The notes under the pieces are model-generated. The model was given only the letters and a program-made list of their open reading frames with translations. It was not told where the DNA came from and made no database searches. Position numbers and translations under genes: made by a program. Positions 1 through 11,978 of a DNA stretch of 64,000 nt are shown here, one piece after another (the stretch's first letter is position 1; every line of letters starts with the position of its first letter). The DNA lies in contig NC_083692.1 of the NCBI RefSeq assembly GCF_033118175.1, positions 11,777,501-11,841,500 on the forward strand. The letters run 5' to 3'. The stretch is from Dama dama (lineage: Eukaryota > Chordata > Mammalia > Artiodactyla > Cervidae).

Positions 1-21
1 TGAAATTTATATAACTCTTAT

Positions 22-210
22 GTGAAAGTGAAAGTCGCTCAGTTATATCTGACTCTTTGTGACCCCATGGACTGTGTAGTCCATGGAATTCTCTATGCCA
101 GAATACAGGAGTGGGTAGCCTTTCCCTTCTCCAGGGGATCTTCCCAACCCAGGGATTGAACCCAGGTCTCCCGCATTGCAGGGAGATTCTTTACCAGCTG
201 AACCATGCGT
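22..210 (-). repeat. Bov-tA SINE
   Basis: tRNA-derived ruminant SINE in reverse orientation. It is recognised by the chain cgctcag, gactctttgtgaccccatggactg, ccttctccaggggatcttcccaacccaggg and cccaggtctcccgcattgcaggg, in the order expected for the minus strand. The tRNA-derived head lies at the right end. The 64-codon frame across it is a SINE translation. Confidence 0.93.
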
Positions 211-879
211 AGTGTTTGCCATGAGACAGGTGCTCATGAATGAATGAACTCATAGATGTATGAATTAAAGCTAAACCTGAATTAGGCTTTCAATGAAGAG
301 AGACTTGTGGAAGAAGAGGACTATAATTATTATTTTTAAAACATAAGATAATTTTATAGATTGTAGGAGAGAGAGAAAAGCTTTATCATGGAAGAGTGAA
401 GGTTTTAAAATGTCAAAAATGGGTTGGCTTATTAGCAGCAATTGATACATTAAAACAATACTGAGAATGGACACAGATAGTAAAGAGTCCAGGTAACTTG
501 GAGTGTGTAGAACTTTATAGTACAGATGAATAATAATTGAGGAATGTAGGTAGCTGCAAATTTCAATGAGAAAATGATTTGTAATAATTCAAGCAAACCT
601 TGTAGGTTTGAATCAGTTATAAGTTTTAACCGTTCAAATGAATTTGAAATGATTATCCTTGTTTATGAGACATTGTCAAGTATTCACATTTATACTGTTT
701 TGCAGTTCAGTCCATATTGTTTGAGAACTCAGTTAATATAGCCCATATACCACAAGAATTATTTCATCCAAAAGTTATTTAATTAGAAACACCAATTGCA
801 AAGTCCTACACTTTGAAGTTTGTCTCTGGATTAATCAGTGTAATAAGGGAAGTTTAACTATAAATTCATTAAAATTGTT

Positions 880-1170
880 CCAGCCACATGCCAGGCACTA
901 TGTTAGATGTTGAAATACATCTGTGAGCAAAGTTAATGGAGTCTGTGATGAGATTTAGTCTAGTAGGGAGACAGACAAGTAAACAGTCAGTTAGCTCCTC
1001 TGGGCTATGAGGAGGTGGTGTCCAAGGTGGGGGCAGTGAAGCAAGGTTCTTCAGAGAAAGTCTCCTCTGAACTGAGACTTGAAGGACAAGTAAGAGTTAG
1101 CTAAAGGAAACGGAGTGAGAAAAATGTTCCAGGTGGTGAATATGGCATAGGTTTGATGGTGAGATGAGCA
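880..1170 (+). repeat. Old L2 LINE 3' region
   Basis: Degenerate match to the L2 pattern of ccaggcac, agatgttgaaatacat, gtctagtagggagacagacaagtaaac and gaactgagacttgaaggacaagtaagagttagc. Ancient mammalian repeat with weak boundaries. A possible second L2 piece continues around 1290-1440. Confidence 0.6.
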
Positions 1171-1699
1171 TAACATACTTGAGAAATTAAAAAAAAAAAA
1201 AAAAGCTTTCTGTGGCATGAATAATTACATTTCATGGACATGTTTAATAATTGTATTGCTATAAATATAGAGTTATAATAATGCAGAGGGTGAAAAGATT
1301 ATTTCTGGCTGGAGATGGAAGTCTTCTCTGAGATTGTGTTTGACCTATACCTGGAAATTTGAGTGGAATTTGAACAGGTGGCAGTGGTCAACAGCAGACA
1401 GCATTTGAGTCAGAACTAATGACGCCAGTGAGGGATGGAAGTGGTAGGAGAATGTGGTGTACCTAGTAGCTAAATGTAGGCCTTCTGTTTCTCTGGTTCA
1501 TTTGTTAAGAGAAGGGTGTCTTGATGAGGGTCTTGAATTTCTGATTAAGAACCTGGGCTCAATCACATGGTCAGTGGAGTGTCAGTGCAGGTTGAAATGT
1601 ATGGAAAAAGACTGAAGAGTTGGAGAAACCATTATAGTGGCTAGTAATGCGATAAGAGAAGACCTGAATTTGGGATGGTGCCTGTGGTAATGAGAAGGG

Positions 1700-1880
1700 A
1701 TACATGGTTAGGAATTTGGGCCTTGAAGAAAGGCCTGTGACTCAGCTCTGCCATGGGAAGCTGTGTCACCTCGGGTACCTCACTTAGCTTCTTTAAGCCT
1801 CTCAGGTATAGGTCGTGATGACACAGTACTTACCTTGTGGGGTTATTGTCATACAACAATTGGTGGTATTAAAGCATTAA
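1700..1880 (+). repeat. MIR SINE (old)
   Basis: Matches the MIR order: gtgactcagctctgccat, gtgtcacctcgggtacctcactt, ttaagcctctcagg, tagtacttacc-like, ttgtggggttattgt. Diverged, edges uncertain. The open frame starting at 1763 is a translation of this element. Confidence 0.65.
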
Positions 1881-2880
1881 CTAGTCGGCATTATTATTTC
1901 AACTTTTGTTTTTTGAAGGTTTTTGAAATTGAGATTCTTAACTGGCATTTACATCCATACACTTGTGGTAGTTTACTGTTTAAGCGTAATTGGTTTTATA
2001 TGATATTGAGCTGTTTTTCATTGTAGTTGGATTCCTTTCTAATCCTATATCTTTAAAAAATTTTATGTATACATATAAAAACATTACAAGAAAAAGTTTA
2101 TGGTACACAGTTAATTCCGACCACCTTTTAAAAATTTTTAGAGGTTTTTTTTTTTTTTAAATAGTATCTTGGAAAGAATATACAAATTATTCTTGTTACC
2201 CCCTTTAAAAAATAAGGTTAAAAAGTAAACTCTTGAATAAGCATATTTATAAGTACAATGAAAGTGTGTTTTAGTTAATTATTATAGAACAGTTAAAGGG
2301 AGATCTAAAGATATAAAGTAAAAGTAGAATAGGGAAAGAAAGAAATATGGGAATTGAGGAAGAGTGGAGGACAAGAAAATACTCTTTTTTCTCAAAGTTT
2401 AAGTCTTTAGGGTATGGTTTCTGGGAAAAAAAAAAGAATGCCTGAAAGAGGTTGTAAAGATTCCCAGTAAGAGATAGGATTATTTAAAAGTCGTCTTAAA
2501 AGAGCTGTATAGCAGAACATAATACTTTACTATCTTATGCTATATTGTTTATATAAACCTTTAGTTCTGAATAAGTGGGTATGTTTGGAATACGCTTGTA
2601 TCATAAGAAATATGGTACGGAAAGACACACACACACACACCCCCAAACATTTCGGTGTGTTTGGAATTTAAATGCTGCTTTCACGTCTAAGAATGTAGTA
2701 AAAGAGGCAGTGGCTAAGAGACACACAAGGTGTAGGTTCTAGATCTCTTAGTGTAGCTTTTTATGAAAGCAATTGTGGATGAGTATTTTACTCAAACTTT
2801 TTGTGCCTTTAGGAACAAAAGTAAAGGGTTGTAATTACACCAGCTTTATAGAGTTCAAGTAGAGATCAAAAGAGAAAATG

Positions 2881-2955
2881 GCAAAAACCACTACAATATT
2901 GTAAAGTAGTTAGCCTCCAACTAATAAAAATAAATGAAAAACTAAATAAATGAAT
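2881..2955 (+). repeat. Short L1 3'-end insertion with 13-bp target duplication
   Basis: The 75-bp body matches the ruminant L1 3' UTR tail (ccactacaatattgtaaagt, ttagcctccaactaataaa) and ends in an A-rich tail. It is flanked by an exact duplication aaaagagaaaatg at 2868-2880 and 2956-2968. A severely 5'-truncated retrotransposition event. Confidence 0.88.
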
Positions 2956-4226
2956 AAAAGAGAAAATGCTGGTGAAAATTCTTTGTAAGCTATAAAGCAG
3001 TATGCAAATTTAAGGTATAAATAGGAATAAGAAATATTTCCTTTTCTAAAAATTTGTAGTGTTGTTTTGTTCAGTAGGAAAGTCAAGAGGAGTTTCTGTT
3101 TCTGCTTTAAAAACTAGGAGGCAGAAAACAAACAAGCTTTATAATACACTTTAGAAATAGCATGTTTATTATGAAAAACTTAATGTTACCACATGAACAA
3201 ATAAATAGCCCCATAGATGATGTTTATGATTACTCTCTCAAAAACTGGTGGCCTGTCCTTTGTTATATCAATTGTTAATACTTATTTTGTGCACCCTAAT
3301 ACGAATCTATCCTTTTTTGCTTCTACCATTAGATGACAGTCTGAAACCAGTTTGTTTTCTCAAGGAGAGCAGGCTTGAGAGGAAGCCTCAGGAAATTAAC
3401 CATCTTCTGAACCAAATCAAATGACTTATTAGCAAACTATGTGTGTATATATCTATATCTATCCTTTGCATAATAAACAAATCCTGGCAGGCATGCAACA
3501 GTGTGCTTTGATTGTCTGCCTGTCTTGGCTGGACACGTTTGTCTGGGCTCAGCTGACTGGTCCACTGATCTAAGCTGGAAGTCGCTGGGGCAGCCGTGTA
3601 CCCCACACCTTCCAGTGGGATTGTCTGCGTGTCCTGACATTGACGGGAGATGAGGGGAGCAGCTTCTGAGGTGTAGTCCCATTCCAGGTATCTGTTTGTG
3701 CCCTGTCAGCTGAAATCCTGTTGGCCAGTGTAGGTCAAATAGCTGAGCCCAGAGGCAGGGAGGGTAATTCCACCCATAGTGGGAAGACTTAGGTCTTGGG
3801 GAGGTAAAGAGTTGGAGCCAGATTATGCAAGCAGCACTTTGTTCTGCATTTAATTTCTTCTATAAACCAGAGTGGGAAAACATCCTGAGTGGTCTGCTGA
3901 AAATTAAGTCCTCCTGCTCAAGGCTTACATCTTCTTCTGGTTTTCTAGTCTATAGGCTAATATGGAAGCTTTGTCACCCGATTTCCCTTCTGGTCTGTAG
4001 AGGGGAGCATTGTGAACATTTAACCTTGATTGATTCTTTCACAGTAGTATTGTTCACTTTTAACTGGGAAATGAGGCCAGTAAACTTCCTTTGTCTTGGT
4101 TCTTTATCCAAAGTAGGATTGCAAAGTCAGCTGCTAATCGGGTCCTACCAAGCAGGCCTGGTGGGGATTGCAAGTGCAAGCAGGAAGGTGCATGACCAAC
4201 TCAGGGCAGCCACTGTTTACAGCCAT

Positions 4227-4240
4227 GTTGCCATGGAAAC
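4227..4240. promoter_or_regulatory. RFX X-box-like palindrome
   Basis: The 14-mer gttgccatggaaac is one base from the ideal RFX palindrome gttgccatggcaac. RFX factors regulate many ciliary and centrosomal genes, and CEP128 is one by function. The site lies in non-repeat sequence 12.5 kb upstream of the CEP128 start codon. A single motif can occur by chance in 64 kb and no TSS is known here, so regulatory action is only inferred. Confidence 0.35.
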
Positions 4241-5098
4241 AGTCTTCCCCAGTGTTGCCAGATCTTTGGAGTTTTCAAGAGAAACTGGGAATTAGATTTT
4301 TTTGGTGAAGTCTATGTTTTCAGATTAAGGTTTTAAGATAACACAATGAGGGCTCTGTTAAAATATGTATTGCTTGGCTGGATTTGTTCTGTAGTTCTCT
4401 ACTTTTCATCCCCTGATTTAAACAGAATGGTGTTAGGAACTCAGGGATTCTAGCTCTGTCTTTGTCCAGGTTCATCTCATGCCCATTTTCTGACAGTTTG
4501 GGCCATTATTAGGGGTTGTCTTCACACCCAGAGGGCTTCATTATTGTCTACTTTGGGAATAGTGTAGTTTGTATTTATTCTTTTTATCTGTTAGAAAATA
4601 GAATGCCATTCTATGGCTTAACTCCAAGTAAGAAATCCATCTTCTGTTTGTTAGCATCCATTTCAGTCTGTTATCTTTTTTTCTCCCCCTTTGGGTTTTT
4701 GTTGATTGTTTTTTTATCTTGACATGTTTTACTTTTAATTTTGTAAACTGCCTCATTTATTTTAGAAGTGTGTGTAGGTGTATGAGTCTAAAATATCTGT
4801 GTCATTCTGCTGGTGAGACAGGGAAACAGTTATTAAGTAGCTTTATTTTCTTTTAAAGCCGTGCTAATTTTTAACAACTGGCTTACATATAATTAAGCAG
4901 CTATTAGTTTTATCTCCATGTCTGAGGAAACAGTAATTTTGTATGCCATGCAGGCTTTTTCAGAAATGCCCCTGCCACCTGCTTGATGGGTGCTGATCCA
5001 CGTGATTCTGCCCTCTTACTCCCTCAAGGGGAGCAAAATGGAACCGGGGACTGAGTCTGGTGTCATCCATGGAATAGAGGGGTGGGTGTGTGCAAGTG

Positions 5099-5165
5099 TG
5101 TGAGAGAGAGAGAGGAAGGGAGGAGGAGGAAGGAGGGGGAAGGCAGAGAGAGGAAGGAAGGAAAT
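5099..5165. repeat. Purine-rich (GA/GGA) low-complexity tract
   Basis: Nearly uninterrupted G and A in gagagagagag, gaaggg and aggaggagg units on the + strand. A polypurine tract that could be length-variable. Confidence 0.85.
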
Positions 5166-5251
5166 GGATGGTAGCAACAGGAGTAAGTGGAACATACAAA
5201 AAAAAAACCAAGAAATCTAGTATATTTGCAATATACATATGTATATGTATA

Positions 5252-5463
5252 TGCTTGTGTTCATGCTCGGTCATGTCCCACTCTTTGTGACCCCATGGCC
5301 TGTAGCCCGCCAGGCTCCTCTGTTCATGGGGATTTTAGGCGAGAATACTGGAGCGGGTTGCCATTTTCTTCTCCAGGGGATCTTCCTGACCCAGGGATTG
5401 AACCTGAGTCTTCTGCCTTGATTGGCAGGTGGTTTCTTTACTGCTGAGCCCCCTAGGAAGCCC
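5252..5463 (-). repeat. Bov-tA SINE
   Basis: Reverse-orientation Bov-tA: actctttgtgaccccatggcctgtagcccgcc at the left, ggatcttcctgacccaggg in the middle and ccctaggaagccc at the right end. Full length. Overlapping open frames on both strands are SINE translations. Confidence 0.93.
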
Positions 5464-5504
5464 ATATATATGAATATATATATATTTACTGTTGATTCTC
5501 TAGG

Positions 5505-5590
5505 TCAGAAGTTCTCAACTGAGAATGGTTTTAGCCATGCACCTCATCTCTGCCTGAGGGGACGTTTAGGGATATCTGGAGACAGTTTTA
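5505..5590 (+). repeat. MER5-like hAT DNA transposon remnant
   Basis: agttctcaactgagaatggttttagcc and ggggacgtttagggatatctggagaca follow the MER5A consensus order. Short and diverged; the right terminus was not found. Confidence 0.6.
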
Positions 5591-6305
5591 AGTCTATGCT
5601 TTGGTTGAAGGATTGGAGAGCCCTGAATATTTGTCTCTTCTGCAGTTCCTCTGAAACGATGGTTTTTAATGGAATCTCGCTTCTTTGTCTCATCCATCTG
5701 TCACACTTCTCATCCTTCTAGGTGGGTGGAAAGATCCTGACCTGACTCCCCTGGCATATTGTCATAGTACCTAGCTCACTGTATGTAGACTTCTTACAAA
5801 TCTTTCTCTCCCACTGAGGACTGTGACTTAATCACCTTCCTCTTTCATTTCTAATGTAGTGACAATTCAGTGGATGGTGAGTGCATGAATCTATTGTATT
5901 GCTTCGATTCTGTTCCTGTTACATTATCTCCTGACTTAACTGACAACTGACTACTGGACAGTTGACTTGGATCTCTCTCTTTATTTTTTATTTTTTTCTT
6001 TTTGTGAGAAGACTAGCAGCCCTTATTATGTTTAATTTTGTTCCCCAGCAAAGGATAATAAATTTAAGTAGTAACATCACAATAAAATATTTAATTATTC
6101 AGAAGCAGTTCAAGATGCACTGGAATTAGCTGCCTCTTACGTGTCTTCATTTAGGTGGTAAGAGATGCTGTTGAGTAGCCTAGGCATTCTTAAGCTAAAG
6201 ATCTGATGTGAGATCTCAACCCCCCTGTCACCTGGGAACAGGTCCCCACCACAGGGAGCTTGCCTTGGGTAGTGGGCAGGTGAGGACTTGCAGTTTGGTA
6301 TGAGG

Positions 6306-6425
6306 TGACTCAATGGACATGAATTTGAGCAAACTCTGGGAGACAGTGAAGGACGGGGAAGCCTGGCGTCCTGTAGTCCGTGGGGTTGCAAAGAGTTGGG
6401 CATGACTTAGACACTGGACAACAAT
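6306..6425 (+). repeat. BovB LINE 3' end, short
   Basis: actcaatggacatgaatttgagcaaactctggga, then aagcctggcgtcctgtagtcc and ggggttgcaaagagttgggcatgact: the last 120 bp of BovB in sense orientation. Confidence 0.88.
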
Positions 6426-6459
6426 TCTTGATTCATTCTCAGTCTGTTGGATCTCTGCT

Positions 6460-6830
6460 GAGTGCCAGCTATGTTGTTAATAGAGTTCTGGGCCTTGGGG
6501 TGGCAACATTGAACAAGTAGATAAGTGTCTCCCCTCATGAAACTTATGTGAGGGATGGCATAAAATCCACGCTTCTCTTAGCCTGAGCCTCTCCGTGAGC
6601 TGTCCCCAGCCTGCTTCTCAGAGTTCATCCCGTGACACCCTCCTCCTTGGTCACTGTGCTGCTCCTTTTTGCTGTTTCTTGAACACAGCTAACTCCTTCC
6701 TACTTCATGTGCTATGCATCTGTTCCTCCACCTGTCTAGAATTTGGTTCCCTCCTCATGTCTTTGTGAAGTTCCTTCTAATCATTAAGCTCTCTGATTAA
6801 AAGAGCCCTGTTCTGACCACTTTTCTTTAA
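6460..6830. repeat. Old L2-like fragments
   Basis: 6460-6560 resembles an L2 3' segment in sense. 6570-6830 resembles L2 in antisense (cacaccctcctccttggtcactgtgctgctcc, tctagaatttggttccctcc). Both are diverged and the call rests on general resemblance. Confidence 0.45.
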
Positions 6831-7040
6831 AAAACTCTCCCAAACCCAGTTATTCTTATTTTTATATTTTTAAATTGTAATTTTATTGGCTTATAGTGTT
6901 GTGGGTAATTGCAGGTGTACAACAAAGTGATTCAGTTATACATATATTCATTCTTTTTTAGATTCTTTTCTCATGTGGGTTATCATAGAATATTGAGTTC
7001 TCTGTGCTGTCCAGTAGGTTAGGTCTTTGTTGGGTATCCA

Positions 7041-7204
7041 TTTTTTTTTTTTTTTTTTGGTTACAGCTCAGAGTTTTATTTGGTAAATGGAGGATAGTAT
7101 ACCCCCTGCTAAGGTGTGAGGATGGGCCAAGCGCGAAGGAGAAGCTGGTTGTCTATCTTGTATGTTATGGTGAATAACATATGGTGAACTAACCATAGGT
7201 TATG

Positions 7205-7245
<41 letters not shown>
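7041..7245 (-). mobile_element. Poly(A)-tailed retrocopy of unidentified transcript inside L1, plus GT repeat
   Basis: On the minus strand a unique segment runs into AATAAA (tttatt at 7075-7080), and about 16 nt later into an 18-base poly(A) tail (T run 7041-7058). L1 3' UTR sequence is found on both sides, so this is an insertion within L1. The source transcript is not recognised; it could be an mRNA 3' UTR or an LTR-terminated ERV transcript. The left part ends in the (GT)n tract at 7209-7244. Exact right border and target duplication were not resolved. Confidence 0.6.
7209..7244. repeat. (GT)18 microsatellite
   Basis: Perfect 36-bp dinucleotide run, long enough to be polymorphic. It creates spurious Val-Cys and Thr-His frames on either strand. 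Confidence 0.97.
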
Positions 7246-8651
7246 CACCCAAAACTCCAGACTTATCCCTCCCCAACACATTTATCTGTTGGTAACCAAC
7301 CATAAGTTTGTTTTTGATATCTGTAAGTCTGTTTATGTTTTGTTCATTTGTATCTTTAAAAAAAAAATGAGATTCCACATGTGAATGGTACCATATGATA
7401 TTTGTCTTTCTCTGTCTGACTTTACTCAGTATGATGATTTCTAGGTCCCTCCACATTGCTGCAAATGGCATTATTTCATTCTTTTTTTTTAAATGGCTGA
7501 GTAATATTTCATTGTGTATATGTACAACATCTTTATCCATTCCTCTGACAGTGGACATTTAGGTTGCTTCCATGTCTTGGCTATTGTAAAGAGTGCTGCA
7601 GTGAAGCCTGGGGTGAATGTTCCCTTTTGGATTATGGTTTTCTCTGGATTTGTGCCCATGAGTAGGATTATTGGATCATATGGTAGTTCTGTTTTCAGTT
7701 TTTAAGGAATCTCTATGCTGTTCTCCACAGTGGTTGTACCAGTTTACATTTCTACCAGCAGTGCAGGAGGGTTTCCTTTTCTCTAGTATTTATTGTCTAT
7801 AGGCTTGTTGGTGATGGCCATTCTGGCTGGTATGAATTGATAACCTCATGATATTTTTGATTTGCATTTCTCTAATGAATAGCCATCTGTTTGTCTTCTT
7901 TGGAAAAATATCTATTTAGATCTTTTGCCCGTTTGATTGAGTTGTTTGTTTTTCTGATGTATGGCTACATGAACAATTTGTATATTTTGGAGATTAATCC
8001 CTTGTTGCTCCCTTCATTTGCAAATATTATCTCCCATTCTGTGGGTTGTCTTTTCATTTTGTTCATGGTTACCTTTACTGTGCTTAAGCCCTTAAGTTTG
8101 ACATTTATTTTTGTTTTTATTTTCATTACTCTAGAAGGTAGATCCCAAAAGGTAATGCTGAAATTAATGTCAAAGAGTGTTCCGCTTTCCTGTGTGAGTT
8201 TTACAGTGTCTGGCCATACATTTAGGTCTTTGATCCATTTTGAGTTTATTTTTGTGTAAGGTGTTAGAGAATGTTCTAATTTCATTCTTTTACACATAGC
8301 TGTCCAGTGTTCCCAGCACCACTTATTGAAGAGACTGTCTTTTCTCCATTGTATATTCTTGCCTCCCTTGTCGTAGATTAGTTGGCCCTGGGTGGATGAG
8401 TTTATCTCTGGGCTTTCTGTCCTGTTCATTGACCTACATTTCTGTCTTTGTACCCATACTACCTCATCTTGATGACTGTAGCTTGTAGTATAGTCTGAAA
8501 TCAGCGAGTCTGATTTCTTCACTTCATTTTTCTTTCTCAGTACTTTTTGGCTATTTGGAGTCTTTTGTGTCTCCATATAAGTTAAAAAAATTTTTTTGTG
8601 CTAGTTCTGTGAGAAATGTCATTGGAAATTTGAAAGGGATTGCATTGAATC

Positions 8652-9098
8652 AGTCAAAGCTATATGGTTTTGCCAGTAGTCATGTATGGATGTGAGAGTT
8701 GGACTGAGCACTGAAGAATTGATGCTTTTGAACTGTGGTGTTGGAGAAGACTTGTGGGAGCCCATTGGACAGCAAGGAAATCCAAGCAGTCCATCCTAAA
8801 GGAAATCAGTCCTGAATATTCATTAGAAGGACTGATGCTAAAGCTGAAACTCCAGTACTTTGACCGCCTGATGCGAAGAACTGACTTATTTGAAAAGACC
8901 CTGATGCTGGGAAAGATTGAAGGTGGGAGGAGAAGGGGACAACAGAGGATGAGATGGTTGGATGGTTTGATGGCATCACCGACTCAATGGACATGAGTTT
9001 GAGTAAACTGTGGGAGTTGGTGGTGGACAGGGAGGCCTGGAATCCTGCAGTCCATGGGGTTGCAAAGAGTCGGACATGACTGAGTGACTGAACTGAAC
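8652..9098 (+). mobile_element. BovB LINE 3' fragment inserted in L1, 11-bp TSD
   Basis: Sense BovB 3' end: gtagtcatgtatggatgtgagagttgga, tgctgaaagctgaaact-type block and ggacatgactgagtgactgaactgaactg. The host L1 is duplicated exactly at the borders: tgcattgaatc at 8641-8651 and 9099-9109. The insertion postdates that L1. The frame at 8754-8996 is a BovB translation. Confidence 0.93.
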
Positions 9099-10168
9099 TG
9101 CATTGAATCTGTAGAATGCCTTGGGTAGTGTAGTCATTTTGACAATATTGATTCTTCTGATCCAGCTTTGATCTTATGTGAATTTGCTAAAAGGGTTTGA
9201 GGAGATGATGTTACAGAGGAGGACTGAAGTAAAGAAGACCCATGCAGGTGATAATTATTTGTGCATGGTAGCCTCTGCTGGTGTGTTAACTTTTTCTCTT
9301 GAAGGATGAGGCAGTCGCTATTGAAGCAGTGAGAAGTACATTAAAATTTTGAACTTGGTTCGTGGCTCAGCTTAAAATACATTCCCCAGCTTCCCCAACC
9401 CCCTTTAAATATCAACGTCATTACCTTGAGGACAGCTGCCTTGGACAGGGACAGCTGAGGCTCTTGGAGGCCACAGAAGCAATCAAGCTACTTAACATGC
9501 ACCAGTCAGCCTTTGTGAAATATCACCCCTGATGCTGGGTGCTTATCTTTTATGGAACAGCTTGCAAATCCTAATTGTTTTAAACTGGCTCTGAGGAAAA
9601 GAGACTTGAGAATCAATAAATTACAGCTCTCATACATACAAATGTGCATCATTATAATGAAGACAGTCTGATGGCTCTTTAGGTCAAATAACAAAAGAGG
9701 TGGACTTGAGTTTGTAGACTCATTGCCAGTCCTCTTATTGCAGGGTTGAAATTACAGGGCTGAATGCAGTTTTTATTCTCTCACAATATTCAGGTTTGCA
9801 TATGGGCATTTGTTTTTGATGGATAGATCCTCAGTGGGAGCGAATTGATGAGGGGTTCATTACTTGCTCTGGTGGCTGTATGTCTTCTTTATAAGGTTCA
9901 TTAAGGCAGAAGCAACAATATTTATGCCTTTAAATACTGATGTGTTGGGAACAGCCAAATAAACTATTCCAAGAATGGTACCATCTGTTTTCAGACCCAG
10001 AGCTTTCTCTGTGACTCTGGAGACTTTCACCCAAGGTCACCCATCTTAGATCTCTCTAGAGTCTTGGGCGAAGCTTAGCATCTGAAAAGCAGACAGCATG
10101 AGTAGTCCTGCTTTCTCATCAGTGATAAATTGTACCCAGAGGCAGTAAGCTGCAGAGAGTATTCACTG

Positions 10169-10368
10169 CTCTTTGGTGGCTCAGATGGTAAAGAGTCTGC
10201 CTGCAGTGCAGGAGACCTGGGCTCCATCCCTGGGGCAGGAAGATCCCCTGGAAAAGGAGATGGCAACCCACTCCAGTATTCTTGCCTGGAAAATCCCATG
10301 GACAGAGGAGCCTGGCGGGCTACAGTCCATGGGGTCACAAAGAGTTGGACACAACTGAGCGACTTCAT
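10169..10368 (+). repeat. Bov-tA SINE
   Basis: Sense Bov-tA from ggtggctcagatggtaaagag through cctgcagtgcaggagacctggg, gaagatcccctggaaaaggag and ccatggggtcacaaagagttgg. All five overlapping open frames are SINE translations. Confidence 0.94.
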
Positions 10369-10940
10369 TTTCTTTCTTTCTCCAGTTAAAGGAGATGCCT
10401 GTCACACATTTAATCAGGATTTAGGTGATTCAGCTCCTTTAAATTGTTCTTTAATCATTCTTCAAATTTAGCAATTCTTTCTTCTTTTGTCTACAAACAT
10501 CATGCTGAGATTTCTCATGCTAATGAGAATGAATTTCTAATCCACCTGAACTTTTTTCTTTTAATTCCTTAAAATAATGAAGATTTTTTTTTTTTCTTGA
10601 GCATGCTAGGTGTTTAAATTCTTCTTTGGAATTCAAATTGCAGTAGTGATTATTATTCATGAACTGCTTTAAATTTGTTTTATTTAAACACATTTTCCAG
10701 GTTATCAGTCTGTTCTTAATCTGCTATCTCTGAAGGGAATCTTTTTATTTATTTTTTTCTTTTAAGCATTGTATTTTCTTTTTCTTTCTGATTATTCAAT
10801 CACTGTAGAAAATTCAGGAAGTATAGGAATGTTTAAAGAACAGAAATCGACTGTAAACTTAACATGGTAAATATACTTTTATTTTCTTCTTTCTTCGTCA
10901 TCGTTCTTTCCTGTTCCTCTAAGTGTGTATGCGTGCGTGT

Positions 10941-11152
10941 GTGTGAAGTAGCTTTAGTCCTGTCTCTTTCCGACCCTGTGGACCATAGCCCGCCAGGCTC
11001 CTCTGTCCAAGGGATTCTCCAGGCCAGAATATGGAGTGGGTTGCTATGCCCTCCTCAAAGGGATCTTCCCAATCCAGGGATTGACCCTACTTCTCTTATG
11101 TCCCCTACATTGGCAGGCAGATTCTTTACCACTAGTGCCACCTGAGAAGCCC
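10941..11152 (-). repeat. Bov-tA SINE
   Basis: Reverse Bov-tA: accctgtggaccatagcccgcc, ctccaggccagaatatggagtgg and gatcttcccaatccaggga, ending cacctgagaagcccc. Full length, moderately diverged. Confidence 0.92.
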
Positions 11153-11978
11153 CTGAATATGTATACTGGCAATTTATATTCATATACAGACATCATGTAA
11201 TGTTTATTACAAAATTGGGATTCATGCTTTTATCCCTTGTGTTGATATTAAATATCTCCAGAAACCGGGTTTTAATGTCTGTGTACTATTCCATTACATG
11301 AATGTACTGTATTTTAACTTTTCTCTTATGATTTGAAATTTAAGTGCTTTTTATTTTCCCTGTTAGATGGTTGTGATATTTGTTCTCAGCAGATATTCTT
11401 ATATATAAATTTCTGTATGTATTCCAATGATTCTGTTAGGAGACACTTTGGAAGTTGTTGGTAGGTCAGAGGTACCATCTGTTTTTGATACATATTGCCT
11501 GCTGACATCCAGACAATTTGTATCAACTTACACATATCTATTAGTACTACATAGGAATGTTCCTTCAGCTACAACCTGGCTAACATGGACATAATCATTT
11601 AAAGGAAAACAATGGGCTATAAAAGCATCTCACTGATAATTTATATTTCTTAGGTTATTAGAACAGTTTTGCATGGCCATAAATATATATACATATATAT
11701 TTTTTTAATGTGACTGCTCTCAGTATGCTTTTATCAACCTGGACTGAGTCTAATGCTTTGAGTATGAACTCACTGGGGAGAAGATTTCCAGAGTCCTAAA
11801 AAATCTTATTTTCATTAATGCCAGTGATACTAGGATAAACAATACTTTTTGAAAACTGTTTAATTGTATAAAATAGTAATGGTCCTTGAAGTGTAGCATT
11901 GGCACTTAATGCTTTGTGCTTCTCCCTCAGTTATCTTAAAGCACTCTTGGAACTATCTTCATGGCCTTTTATATGTTG

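Larger units (their letters stand above)
6862..9165 (-). repeat. Ruminant L1, antisense, with two nested insertions
   Basis: Reads in reverse as an L1 3' UTR and the C-terminal part of ORF2. The left end holds the L1 3' UTR. 7965-8576 encodes, on the minus strand, a frame with the ORF2 blocks TKINSKWIKDLN, PDTVKL and MNKMKRQPTEWE. The element is split by a poly(A)-tailed insertion near 7041-7245 and by a BovB at 8652-9098. It is dead: ORF2 is broken in many places. Right edge approximate. Confidence 0.9.

Noticed and set aside
3825..4295. Open frame of 156 codons on the + strand
   Set aside because: The longest non-repeat-labelled frame in the upstream region, but it shows no recognisable domain, no coding-like conservation that I know of, and no splice context. 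Treated as chance. The RFX-like motif within it is reported separately.
7109..7558. 149-codon minus-strand frame with a His-Thr repeat
   Set aside because: The His-Thr run is the (GT)18 microsatellite read in reverse, and the rest is L1 3' UTR and inserted sequence.
10130..10471. Several overlapping frames on both strands ending in VHGVTKSWTQL-like peptides
   Set aside because: Typical translations of Bov-tA SINEs, repeated many times in the window (for example 43-237, 5271-5465, 61545-61901).
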